From the NCBI GenBank assembly GCA_022539475.1, contig VCMS01000243.1:1-64000 (forward strand): 64,000 bases of DNA, in the 5' to 3' direction. The notes under the pieces are model-generated. The model made no database searches, was not told the origin of the DNA, and worked only from the letters and a program-made list of their open reading frames with translations. A program made the translations under genes and the position numbers. This document shows positions 54,040 to 64,000 of the stretch, one piece after another. Within the stretch, counting starts at the first letter, position 1, and the number at the start of each line of letters is the position of its first letter. The DNA is from Gracilaria domingensis. Lineage: Eukaryota > Rhodophyta > Florideophyceae > Gracilariales > Gracilariaceae.

Positions 54040-54070
54040 CGCGCACCGCGCATCGCGGCGCGCGCGCGCG

Positions 54071-54121
54071 CGGCGTCGCTTAGAGCGCGGCGTCGCTTAG
54101 AGCGATCCGGCGCTTAGAGCG
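54071..54121. repeat. 17-bp tandem repeat upstream of the GT61 start
   Basis: CGGCGTCGCTTAGAGCG occurs twice in tandem (54071-54087, 54088-54104), with a partial third copy to 54121. It lies 32-82 bp before the ATG on the minus strand, in the expected leader or promoter. Confidence 0.75.
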
Positions 54122-54686
54122 CGGCGGCGGCTGTTGTTGTTCGCGATCGCGAGGCGTTATCGATATTGGCGCCAAGCTGCGCAGCCACGCGCAACACGTG
54201 CTTAAACTTCTAAGCCTTAAAGAGGTCGTATTTGTCGTCGAAGACACAGATTTGCTTGGCTCGGAGTGGCTTGTAACAGATGTGACGTCCGCAATGGATC
54301 AGGCTGCCTTGTGCTCAAGAAGACGAAGGAAGAGATCTCGTTCAGTGAAGAGGGCTACCTTTTGAACGCAAGAGAGGCGCTTGGGAGCGGATTCCCCAAT
54401 AGAGACATCGTCTGCCACATCCAGCAGTTTCTTTCATGGCGTGCGACATGCCCTGCCGACAAAGTAATCTTCGCTCAACACATGCACTTTTGATTCAAGA
54501 TATACCCCTTCGACTACTGGCAAGCGTAGAGTGGAACAACTACTATACCGAGCCTTAAGAAGCATGGCAGATAGACGCCAGTGCCGCGTGCCTTGTCATC
54601 GTTGCATGTCACGCGCTCTCGAACTTCGAGACTCTAGCGGGGATGCGAACTCGTTTAGCCTTGTAGGATAGGACGTCATCATCTTC

Positions 54687-55148
54687 ATGTTCAAGAAACA
54701 GCATCTTACAACCGTACGGCAAGGTGCAAAAACTGTGCTAGTGTTGTTGAGCTTCGTCGCACTTGTCTGCGCCCTCGCGTTTAGTTTAGACGCACTGCGA
54801 TCACGTCACGATGCAATCCTGCAAATTCCGAACATCCACGAGGCTACTTTCGTATAGGTTGAAACGACTGCGAGCGTGCCAACGATCCAACTCATCAGAA
54901 CATCTCGACAATTCTGCTCTTTTAGTACGCTGTGCAATACGACACAAAGAGTCATATGTTGGTCATATGGATATGAACAGAAATCTCGTTTATACAAAAC
55001 TTGGCCTCGGACACATGTTGCATCCTGGTCCTCTAACAAGGGCGTCAAGCAACCGAGAAATTTGACACCTACGCGAGTTTCTGCCTTTCTATCTAACAAA
55101 GGAACAGCAGCCGAACATACTCAACCCAGAAGGCACGTCCCACCGTAG
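54687..55148 (+). CDS. Small type II membrane protein frame with one internal TAG
   Basis: ATG 54687 opens MFKKQHLTTVRQGAK followed by a strong membrane helix (TVLVLLSFVALVCALAFSL), a typical type II anchor. A TAG at 54855-54857 stops it after 56 residues. The same frame then continues open to 55148 with QFCSFSTLCNTTQRVICWSYG and a basic tail. Either a tiny 56-aa membrane protein, a gene broken by one stop, or a short intron at the TAG; GTATAG occurs there. It lies between the GT61 gene and copy A of the CLAKHVWP family, on the opposite strand. No family recognised. Confidence 0.3.
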
Positions 55149-55188
55149 AAAGTTAACTACATTAGTACTCTCCGATACATCTGTCCTT

Positions 55189-55839
55189 CTATTTCGCTCT
55201 CGGAGCAACACTAGGATTAGCACGAACAAACTTCTCCAGATAGTCGATCTTCTGCTCGAAGTCATGAATGTCATGCTTGATTTCCCATACATTTCTGGTC
55301 GTGGGGCACTTGATGGCCTTCACCCTCCAAATCTTTCGCATCATCTTCCATAGACGAGTGCACTCACATGCCTTGTTCGCCATCCTCAGCTTCCATTGCA
55401 GGGGCCACACATGTTTGGCAAGACAATTCTTATTCCTCTTACACATCCTCTTTCCATTTGAAATCTTCTTCTTCAACCAGTTCTTCTTCCCGCATTCGGA
55501 GTTGGCATTTCGGCGACGGGAGCGAGGACATCTAATCGTTCTTTTCTTCCAGTAGAGTCTGCGTAACATCCTTCTCTTCTTCTTCTCACAGAACCTAGCA
55601 TTCTTACTCTTTTCAAGTTCATCCTCCAATTCTAGGAGCTTACGCCGTGCGCGTTGCAAGGCAGTTGCTTGCCACGTACGAACTGTACCATCCAATGCCT
55701 GGGTATCACGAAGCGATGCATTTGACATACTCTCTTCTTTCGAAAGTTCATCAACATTGGAATGGCGGTTGCCAACGACAGTGACGGTGATAGAAAACAT
55801 AGTAAGAATAACAAGGAAAAGAGCCGTAGCGTTTTTCAT
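55189..55839 (-). CDS. Secreted basic eight-cysteine protein (CLAKHVWP family, copy A)
   Basis: From the ATG at 55839 (MKNATALFLVILTMFSITVT, a signal peptide) the protein is 216 aa, almost the same as the 213 aa of copy B. A TATAAAAG 115 bp upstream supports this start over the in-frame ATG at 55941. The coiled segment LELEDELEKSKN leads into C-x19-C-x11-C-x16-C-x5-C-x18-C-x-C-x17-C. This contains LRRLYWKKRTIRC, NKNCLAKHVWP, ACECTRLW and VKAIKCPTTRNVW, and the protein ends with a second coiled helix (HDFEQKIDYLEKFVRANPS). Very Lys/Arg-rich, so it could bind acidic polysaccharide such as sulfated galactans, though this is speculation. Family unrecognised. Confidence 0.78.
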   Translation of the reverse strand: MKNATALFLVILTMFSITVTVVGNRHSNVDELSKEESMSNASLRDTQALDGTVRTWQATALQRARRKLLELEDELEKSKNARFCEKKKRRMLRRLYWKKRTIRCPRSRRRNANSECGKKNWLKKKISNGKRMCKRNKNCLAKHVWPLQWKLRMANKACECTRLWKMMRKIWRVKAIKCPTTRNVWEIKHDIHDFEQKIDYLEKFVRANPSVAPRAK

Positions 55840-55953
55840 GGCAGGAAGAGTTGCTGAAGAAGATGAACAAGCCCAGTGGCTGATGAGAACGAATGGTCGA
55901 GGTTCGGCGCTGATGGGAGGGATAGAGTTGGGAGATCGCACGAGACGCTCTCC

Positions 55954-55961
55954 CTTTTATA
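55954..55961 (-). promoter_or_regulatory. TATA box of CLAKHVWP copy A
   Basis: TATAAAAG on the minus strand, 115 bp before the ATG at 55839 and downstream of no plausible alternative start. Confidence 0.6.
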
Positions 55962-58900
55962 GACTTTCGCGTCTGAGAAAAAGATGGCGTTTCTGGCTTG
56001 CAAAGAGCCAAAGGCGGTAGATTCCCGCGTTTTGCCCATCTAGGGCCGGCGTTGCTGGAGTTGTATGGATGATACCACATTGGGAAGTTCCGCTTTAAAC
56101 AGCGTGGTTCATGAACTGAGGCGTTTTGGGTCCTTTTCAGCCGGGCATTGTCTGAAAGGATCTGAAATGATGTTCGAATGGGCAGGTTGAGGAGAATTGA
56201 GTCGATTCAATCATGCTGAGATGATGACGTCCCACGCAGAGGTGGATTGTGGGTGAATTGCTTTTCCCGCTTCCAGTTATTCCTTGCGTCCTGTCTGTTT
56301 TCGCGTATTGAAAACTGATGTGTCTGAAAGTCAGGCCGCATGAACATGCGTCTCTTTCGAGACGGGCCTGTCTCGTCCATGACGCTTGAGCAGCACAGTC
56401 GGCCTTCCGAAGAAGGGTGATTTGTGCTTCGCGGTGACCGCCATCATGATGGCATCATGGCGTCCTCCTCTTGACGTTTTCCACACTAAAAACGGAGCTA
56501 CCCTTGGTACGTGCACAGTGCGTTGCACCACGCCGATGATATACACGTGGCCACCAACAAACCGAACAAAAATTACGAGAAGCGGGTCTCGCAAGGCATG
56601 CGTTGCGTAGAGCGGATCTGCATGCGAAGATCTTCATGGCCGTCCACCTTCGATGTTTCTTTGTAGGGATCTGGAGTCCTGGTAGCTTTTGTTCGACAAC
56701 GAGTACGACGGCATCTGGAAGCTCATGGTACCGAAGGTAGCCCTACCATCAGGCTGGAGGGACACCATCCGGCATGCATTGCAAAATTGGCCCGTGTTGT
56801 AACCACTTCAGGAAAGTCGCGTCAGGGGCGAGTCATGGTCAGAGATCATCATCGGCGACCATTGTTTCTTGCATGAAAGAAAGGTCTGAAGACTTAAAAT
56901 GTCGATGCTCCGCGCGATACTCAGATAAATGCTCTTTGCTCTTGGCCAATCCGCTCGGAAACCAATTGCATAGATCGCTTTGATGTAAGACTCATGCAGA
57001 TTTCTCCACGTCCTTCAGCTGCAAACGCTGAATATGGGCGAGACGTGTCTGCAAAATCTGAGTACCGCGTCGAGGTTCTTCCGCGACGGACGTATCTGAA
57101 GTGCATATGACGAGTGGAAGAAGACCACGAAGGTGTTTCGCTGTACGAAAGCCAGGCTAGCTTTCGCATTCGCTGCGTTGTTTCTTGATTGCAGCCATCG
57201 GATAGCAGCAGCAATACGTCCCTGGTCAGTACAGATCAGTGCTGGGTGTTGGGATAGATATCGACTGGTCCCAGAGCGGTTAAGGACGAACTGATAACTG
57301 GAAATCACGAGACGGGAGAGCTGTTGATGTGCCACAGATTATCGAGGATCGCGGCTTTTTCTTACGGCAGATTCCTGGCTACGGATTACGATTTTGACGC
57401 AATCAATTCAAAGACTGGTGCTTTTCGGCTTGATGAGATGAGAAGAACTGGTCTTGAATTTCTGCAGTCATCGTTGGTGCCAGTGACAACATGCCAGCTC
57501 GTGCGTTTCAAAGACTGATACCAACGATGTCGACAAGACGGAAGCTTTGGTTGATTTTCGGGTTGATGTTGCCACGACCTTGGAGGACAGAGATTGTGCT
57601 CTGTCGTGTACCACCATCATGGAGGCGGGGAGAAGACAGAAAGAAAGGTAACGGCAAACCAATGAGGCGTATCAAATGTTTTCAGATGCTTTGCACGCTA
57701 TCTACGCTAAACGAGTCTCATTCTGGAAGAAGACCCCTTTCCGAATAAGGACTATACAACGGTGAGGTGTTGCTTCCATCCGGTCGCACCTTAACTGTAC
57801 TAACTCAAGAAACAGTGGACTATCGGAAGGAATTTCGGAAAGCCATTGGGTGAGGAGAAGATGGATGTGACTTTGTACCGATCAGCATCTTTTCTGAAAC
57901 CCGTCTTCATAGGGTCCCGGCTCCGAAGCATGCAGTTTTTGTCCCAACGTATATAAGTAGGAAAGAGTCATCACGCTTCAGCGCTCTTCGCGAAGAGAAC
58001 TCATGCCGTAAGGAGATCTCAGACGCTAGTGATCGAACCCTATCCCATCTTGTTGATAGATACTTGCTCTGTGCTTACTTGTTCGGACGAAGGCCGTCAT
58101 CTTATTTGATCAGGGTATTAACCTACAACTTATGGGTCTTCCGCAGATTAGATCATATCAGGAGTTCAAGTTGGAGGGATCAACTTCGTGAAGCTGGAGC
58201 GGTCGGAGAAGATCCTGAAATACGAAGGCATTCCACATCTGTTACGCCTTGTTTTACAACTGAGCCAGGCTGCCGTTGTGCACCGGTTCTGAGGGAAGCC
58301 GAGGTCCATAATTAAAACTGTTTGGAATCACCTTATCGTGATCGAGATTTCATGGTACTTGTTTGAAGCTTTTCAAGATATAGAGCAATGAAAATGGCTT
58401 CAAAGGAGGTCAGTGCAGAGATACAGGGAGTGAGATGCAAGAGATACAGATGTGACATGCACTCTCTTAAAGAGCGAATCAAAGCTCCATTCGATGTATT
58501 GTTGGGGGAGACGCTTATCACACATGTCTTCGTATCACCAGCACAGCTCTCGATGGTTTTGTCGGTGTAAACATCAGGGAAAGCGCGGCGTGTGCGTGGT
58601 AAACCCATGCCGTCGAATCTGTTTGAGACAATAATAATCCGTTCATTCTCCGATACAACTCACAACTGATGAGCCGCTGCTGGCAGTATTGACGTCGAAT
58701 TTCTCTGAACGGGGTATGCTGCGATTTCAGTACTTCACCGACACCTCAATTGCGGCAGCCAGCCTTACCAAGCACTCGGAAGACATCGCAGTCACGCTAG
58801 GCTCTGTTGTCGCTCTGGTGTTTAGTATCCCGTAGCCGTCGCGATGAATGATCCTCTTGTTTGGGTTGGATCTCGAACTTAAGTCAATGGGAGTATGTTG

Positions 58901-59794
58901 ACGTTGATTTGTCAAGGTTTACTCCCATGGATCGCTACAAAAGCCTCGGGGCGCACCCTCGCTTTTTGTGTCGCTGTTTGCTCCATCCTGTGGCTTGCGA
59001 GCTCGTGTTCACCTAGTGGGCTCTCTACAATCGTTGCTGACATGTTCGTACCCCCTACGAGATAGAGTTTAAGTTTCTGCTCTTGTGGGCGATCGTTATT
59101 CACGGAATAGTTCCATTGCGTTTGTCAACTCGCGGGCCGAGACTGAGTGAATCTTTTTGGGATGCGCCATGAGAGATACGCATGCGCCTGTTCCATCAAC
59201 CCATCTGGAGTATACGTGAAGCTTGCAAGTCCCGAAATGACAGGGGCGTGTAGAGCATCATGTCATCGTGAACGCGTGGGGTTCGAAGTTTTGTATCGCA
59301 AAGAATCTCAATGTGTCATGTACACCACCGGAAGACGACTGTTGACCGTGGACGACGATATTTTAAGTGAGATGTAACTGCTCTGCTGCTAAGAATCCTC
59401 TCTCTCCCTTGGTGAATGCACAAGCCTAATACCAACTGGAAGCGGAATGTATCTCCTGAAAGAAATGTTCTGCAGCCATGGACCAATCTTAGTCTTCAGA
59501 ATGTCACTTGAGCCCTAAAGCCGGGATTCGCGCGACCAAGTACCATGTCATAGATACGACCGAGGTTGTTGTGTACGTGGCAGCCGATACGAGCATGATT
59601 CATGGTTCTGCAATTCGTCTACCAGGTGATGCATCGCTCGACGTGACCACGATGCACGATGAAGACTTTGTAGTAACTGTACGACAAGTACGCAAGATCA
59701 AGGTTATCTTTTATATCTCTATCAACTCTATCAAAACGACATTAAGATTAGAGCTTTGAGAATAATGAGTCAGAAAAGCCGTGAAGAGAGCCCT
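55962..59794. other. Long gene-poor stretch
   Basis: No gene can be named. A few plus-strand open pieces around 56950-57700 look protein-like (for example RFLATDYDFDAINSKTGAF at about 57370-57426) and are bordered by GT/AG-type signals, such as AAG/GTAACGG near 57647. They could be exons of an unrecognised gene or relics of a mobile element. A TATATAAG box is at about 57949. AT-balanced and otherwise featureless. Confidence 0.3.
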
Positions 59795-60868
59795 CTACAC
59801 AGTGCGGAAGACGACGCACTTGTTCTCGGAACGAGGGACTCCGTTTCGGTTCACTACACGATGCTCTCTGATTTCCTGGAAGTGAGTGAAGTAAACTCGA
59901 ACACAACGATTCTGAGCCACTTGCGCCTGGTCACCTTGGAAAGTTTGATGGCCAATTCCAGAACCGCGATCCTGTGCAACCCAATATGGCTTGAAATGGG
60001 TCGGAGTGAATCGCTGGGAGCCAAAGTCCGTGATGGGGCTCGCATTGCCAGCCTCGTCGATGAACTCCGGAACGATTCCGTTCATGTTCAACGTTCCAAG
60101 CGCATAGGTCACATCCTTTGGAACCACACCAGTGGTGAAAGCAGTGTCCGGTTGTTCTGCGGGGATATCGAAGGTCGCCAGGCTCGTCTCTCCACTGAAA
60201 GTGAATTGGCATTCTTCAAATGCTATGAGGCAGGAGGGATCATCGATAAAACCGCAGATGGCTTGCGAAACCTGAGGAATTCTTTGGTTGAGGTCGTCGA
60301 AGTTGGCGTTGATGTATAGTTGTGATCGGGAGGCAATACGCAGTAAGAAGTCCTGGCTCACGTCGTTTCCAATTCCAACGGTGACGATCTCGATTCCCGC
60401 TGCCTTCGCGGCATCGGCAGCTTGTTCGGATTCAGGTACATCTGAGGACCTTGTCTGTCCGTCGGTGATAAGTACGATGGCATTATGGTCGCCTTGAGCA
60501 CTTTGAAGAATGTTTTTGCATTCGTTCAGACCATTTGAAATGACGGTTCCACCTCTGAACAGGCGGGGTGCCCGCACTGCTGTTTGGAAGACATTCAAGT
60601 CGGCAACAAGGTTTTGAATGGTTTGGGCAGCGTCCGAGAACGCAACGGCCGAATTCAATGGGTCTGTTGCAGACGTGGTTTCAATTTCATTGGATATGGC
60701 AATGACGAAATTCTGTTCCCGTTCATATTCGGAGTCGTTGATAGACCCAGACTGGTCGATAATGTAGCACACGTTGTTAATTTCGCATTGCGGGGGAGCC
60801 GGAGTCGCCTGCACGCACAAGGTCGTAATAGCTGCCAAAGCGGCGAAGGTGAAAAAACGGAAGACCAT
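59795..60868 (-). CDS. Secreted von Willebrand factor A-domain protein
   Basis: From the ATG at 60868 the protein is 357 aa: signal peptide (MVFRFFTFAALAAITTLCVQA), then one vWA domain (about 34-212). Its metal-ion-dependent adhesion site is complete: DQSGS at 38-42, T108 in RGGTVISNGL and D136 in LITDGQT. Further vWA landmarks are GIEIVTVGIGN and LQIASRSQLYI-like strands. The C-terminal 140 residues (from FIDDPSCLIAF, with TLNMNGIVPEF and two later cysteines) form a separate, unrecognised region rich in aromatic and cysteine residues. It resembles secreted matrilin/collagen-type A domains that bind matrix proteins via Mg2+. The frame is open upstream to 61096, but that part lacks a signal peptide. 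An antisense frame is a shadow. Confidence 0.88.
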   Translation of the reverse strand: MVFRFFTFAALAAITTLCVQATPAPPQCEINNVCYIIDQSGSINDSEYEREQNFVIAISNEIETTSATDPLNSAVAFSDAAQTIQNLVADLNVFQTAVRAPRLFRGGTVISNGLNECKNILQSAQGDHNAIVLITDGQTRSSDVPESEQAADAAKAAGIEIVTVGIGNDVSQDFLLRIASRSQLYINANFDDLNQRIPQVSQAICGFIDDPSCLIAFEECQFTFSGETSLATFDIPAEQPDTAFTTGVVPKDVTYALGTLNMNGIVPEFIDEAGNASPITDFGSQRFTPTHFKPYWVAQDRGSGIGHQTFQGDQAQVAQNRCVRVYFTHFQEIREHRVVNRNGVPRSENKCVVFRTV

Positions 60869-61096
60869 CACGAGAAGAAAGGATTGAATGTAGATGAACA
60901 CTCTAATCGATCTCAAACAGCCTGAAGCAAGGCTTTGGAAGCTGGAATGAATAGAGAGATTCGCATCATCGCGGTGGGAACTTTGTTTAAGTAGAAGTGA
61001 GCTACTGAAGCTGGTCTTCCTGAACTTCCGAGAAGAGCGGAGCAGTTGTTGCCGATTTCGAGATATATTCATCATCTTTGCTGTCTTATGCGTCAC

Positions 61097-63135
61097 ATAA
61101 TATAAGCTATTACTTCTGCTTCAAGATACACAGCTAGCTTTTATTGTTAATGACAAGGACGTGGGATCAGTGCCAAATCTCGTCATGAAGTTCTCCTTCT
61201 AGATTGACTAGAGCCTGAATTTGATACCTACTCGATTGGCTTCTCTGACAAGAAAAAGCGTTTGAAGCACAGGGGAAGCAAAGCAAAACCATGAATGGAA
61301 AGAGAAGAAGCCAATTTCGTTCGAATCGTTGGACTCGGTTTGTAGGAGAACTTAAGCAGTTCATTTCTTTCAGTCCTGTAGTCCACATGCATTCTCATAT
61401 GCTGCAGTACTCTCGAGAACTTAGATGTATGCAGGGTCCGCGTTTGGAAGGAGTTATCCCTTGAAGTCGCTCGCATTGCTGCAGCATGGGAGCTAGGAGT
61501 TTTGATGACATGCCTTCTTATTGCTCATGTACATATCGGGTCTACACGCTGGTGTCTCCAGGCAAACTCTTTTGAGGTCCTAATCTCCATGGATCGGGAA
61601 AAGAGCGACTGCTCAGTGGTGCGTCAGATACACAAACGAAGTACAACAAGCCTGAGTCTGGGAAGCACCCATGGTAACAGAGCGGATCAATTCCTATTCG
61701 CTCGCTCACGTGACGCGAGGTGAAATGCTCGGTCGTGTCACTCCATGGTGAGGTTATTCGCACCTACGGGTTATGCCATTCGGCGCTGACGTGGAAGTGC
61801 AGATGTTTTGTCTGATGTGTTGGCAACGGATCAGATCGGTTGTTAACTTCTACCCAGGGGTACTCCTCTCAAGATTTTGACGGCCCAACATACACAACAC
61901 ACACGCAGTTCAAACCATTCAGAGTTTGTTTGACTTTCCGAGCCGGAAGAGGCACTGACAGCCCGAAGCTGTCCGCGGCAAGCGAGGCGTTGTGAGAGGC
62001 TGTTCTCTTGAGGTTTACGAGGCGACAAGCAGTCTTCTGTCCTGTCTGTAACATACTGCACAGGTCAAATTCATTCAGGATATCATGCCAGTTACACTAT
62101 CGCGCATTAGCCTTCTACTGCATGATCCGAAGTGGACGGACTTATGCCACTGATTGGAGCCATGGGAGACAAAAGACGATGAAATAACAAGGACGACTTC
62201 GGAGGCCATGACAGGGACATTGTCTTAGAAGTTACACGACGGGGCCTATCAGTATCTGCACACGAACGTCTGTATGTTGACAGCAGATTTCAGTTAACTG
62301 GAACTACGTTTTCTTTTTCTGTGGCTTCCGATAGCGCACAGCAGGGCACGTTGTAAACGGACTAAGATTCCGTGGAACTTCAACGCGCGATCTTGACAGG
62401 CGTGGAGAGATGATATCTTTGTCTGGCCCTTCATCAGATTCTTGACCTCTTGCTCACGAATATGGACGGCGATTCAAATAACCAGCAACTAATTTGCACT
62501 TGGCAGAGCCTCCGATTTGCACTTTGTACTCAATCTGAACAGTTCCAAAGGGACTACACGTCCCTGTTTTCGACATAAAACTCTTCTTCTTCCTAAGCTA
62601 CAGTAGAGCATATAACACAAACGTCAAATACTGGACTCCACGGTCCTTCCAGAAGATCTCCAGACTTTTGAATCTATATCGGCTGCCTTCGACGTCAAAC
62701 TCTGCAAGTATACGTACGACCTTCGCCACAGCCTCAAGTTAGGACCCCGTCACAGTGTTTAGACTTCGGATCAAAATGTTGGAACGAGACTTTTTTCAGC
62801 CTTTTGATCTGCTAAGCCTTGATCTTTCTGTTACAATTTAAGTCACCAAGGGTACACTCTTTGCAAATGAACTTTTCTTGCAGACACGTAGTGTTCTCAC
62901 TGAGAACCTGTCATGCAACCTATGTTCCATTTTGCCTAACTATTCAGCAGCGGACACTAGGGACTCACCATGTTCATCATATTCTTCGCTTACATTTGTA
63001 GCCTTACACGGCTCGCTCACAGGAAACTACTAAAAGAGCCTTCGTATTTGCTACATCTTGCTTCACTTCAATCTCAGCCCAAACCAGAGCATAAAACCTT
63101 CACTCTCATCTACTTCACTCCAGAAATTTTCTGTG
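61097..63135. other. No supported gene
   Basis: Apart from a possible retroelement scrap (61500-61900) nothing is recognisable. Base composition is average. Confidence 0.35.
61500..61900 (+). mobile_element. Possible fossil Ty3/Gypsy-like reverse transcriptase scrap
   Basis: A plus-strand stretch near 61750-61790 reads GYSHLRVMPFG, resembling the RT motif preceding the NAP block of Ty3/Gypsy elements. Too short and decayed to be sure; no LTRs seen. Broken and old if real. Confidence 0.2.
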
Positions 63136-63675
63136 ATGGGAAAAGGAGATGCCTCCGATTCTGACAAAGGAGACAAATACCGTGTCGAATCAAACGAGAT
63201 AATGCCTTGTGAACCTTCCCGTTCTTGCAAGTCTTCAGGAAATGCCTCAGAAACTCTGCCATGTGCAACACGTAGGTTTGATCATCTTTTCGTACACGCT
63301 AACAATCAACCCCCAAGGACTTCCGAAACTGTTACAATCCCTCCACGCAGCGGTAAGGTCTCTCTTGACACGGTGGCCCTCGACCAAATTTGCATACCCC
63401 TTGATAACTCCTCCAAAAAGCCAAGATTTCTATCAGGTCGAGATTGTGATGAACAACTTCCTTGCGTCGCGTTCGGTAATGGCAAGCATTTCGAAGAAGC
63501 AAGGCTTCCAGCTCGATCTCCTCGTTTCCGCCGAAGTGACTTGAAGTCAGCTCATCTTCCTAGCACTCTAAGGGAAGGTACCGTTGTAGAGGTTAACAAC
63601 AGAATGTCAAGGTTTAAGAAGTATGCTATGATGCGCATTTCGGATTCGGCGACTTGGAATGAATTCTGTGAGTAG
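63136..63675 (+). CDS. Hypothetical protein
   Basis: From the ATG at 63136 (MGKGDASDSDKGDKYRV) the frame encodes 179 aa: hydrophilic, Ser/Arg-rich, with scattered cysteines (CEPSRSC, LPCATRRF, GRDCDEQLPC) and no signal peptide or membrane helix. The frame is open upstream to 63058. No domain recognised. Support is length and composition only. Confidence 0.35.
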   Translation: MGKGDASDSDKGDKYRVESNEIMPCEPSRSCKSSGNASETLPCATRRFDHLFVHANNQPPRTSETVTIPPRSGKVSLDTVALDQICIPLDNSSKKPRFLSGRDCDEQLPCVAFGNGKHFEEARLPARSPRFRRSDLKSAHLPSTLREGTVVEVNNRMSRFKKYAMMRISDSATWNEFCE

Positions 63676-64000
63676 ACTCTGGGTAGCCCTCGACACATGA
63701 CTACCGAGAGAGGCAATCACGAAGATTTTCGAAGATGCCCAAGAATCATGATTAACAGCTAGTGGTTTTTGTTTCTTGTTCCGGACAGATTTGATAGCTC
63801 GATATCTGTGTGCTACAATAGAATTTATCTATTCGGGTACAGAATTATTCGTGTAGATAAACTGTTAGATGCATTGCGATTCATGTTCTTGGGCAAGGAG
63901 AAAAAGCCAGGGGCGAGCTGCTACATTTGTTTACCAATGTTTACCGTTCATTAGTTTACAGTTGTTTAATTACTAGCTAGGCTGGAGGACCTGTTGAGGA
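63676..64000. other. Window end, nothing identified
   Basis: AT-rich; a 61-aa plus frame at 63769-63954 has no recognisable features. Confidence 0.35.

Noticed and set aside
52592-54117. Long overlapping frames on both strands across the GC-rich island, including a 484-aa minus frame and a 496-aa plus frame
   Set aside because: They are Arg/Ala shadows of extreme GC content; only the frame 52609-54039 carries GT61 motifs and a proper anchor.
56560-57700. Possible retroelement or multi-exon gene pieces on the plus strand
   Set aside because: Protein-like stretches were seen but no diagnostic motif, so neither a gene nor an element family can be named.
1-64000. CRISPR arrays, rRNA genes or intact tRNA genes
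   Set aside because: None seen; repeats found are hairpins, microsatellites or short tandems, and the only tRNA-like sequence is defective.

Overview
The window looks like nuclear DNA of a multicellular red alga, probably a florideophyte such as Chondrus. This is an inference from content, since no marker gene is present. Genes are compact, almost all are single-exon, and both strands are used. Several carry a TATAAAAG-type box about 100-150 bp before the chosen ATG. Eukaryotic families (animal-type heme peroxidase, dynamin, CK1-like kinase, STAR/KH protein, GT61 glycosyltransferase) sit beside bacterial-looking ones (PhnB-like glyoxalase, secreted beta-propeller, ketopantoate-reductase-like protein).

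Layout. 0-3 kb: HAD-like hydrolase lacking its last motif, ketopantoate-reductase-like gene, half of a ribulose-phosphate 3-epimerase. 3.0-3.34 kb: three consecutive long imperfect hairpins. 3.5-12.5 kb: repeat-rich stretch with a coiled-coil ORF, a BED-finger hAT relic, LTR-retroelement fossils, a tRNA-derived element and a nearly intact pogo/Tigger transposase with one frameshift. 14.7-16.4 kb: secreted heme peroxidase. 20-27 kb: CAP-like protein, dynamin-related GTPase in two ORFs (short intron or insertion), CK1-like kinase. 28-56 kb: a zone of membrane and secreted proteins dominated by local paralogue families. 59-61 kb: secreted von Willebrand A protein. The remainder is mostly decayed or featureless.

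Most notable content. (1) Three proteins (28.4, 31.4 and 38.1 kb) share an unrecognised C-terminal module of about 92 residues with ten conserved cysteines, on three different N-terminal parts; one is the first third of a beta-propeller protein whose full-length relative lies 8 kb away. (2) Two secreted basic proteins (51.7 and 55.2 kb) share an eight-cysteine pattern around a CLAKHVWP motif. (3) Two three-helix membrane proteins (36.4 and 40.6 kb) are paralogues of very different base composition. (4) Three very GC-rich genes (33, 40.6 and 52.6 kb) match their coding regions closely, and each has tandem repeats just before or at its start.

Together 28-61 kb reads as a neighbourhood of cell-surface and extracellular proteins: cysteine-rich modules, a beta-propeller, a vWA domain, Golgi-type GT61, and the peroxidase further left. 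A shared role in the cell wall or extracellular matrix is only a guess from predicted secretion and proximity.
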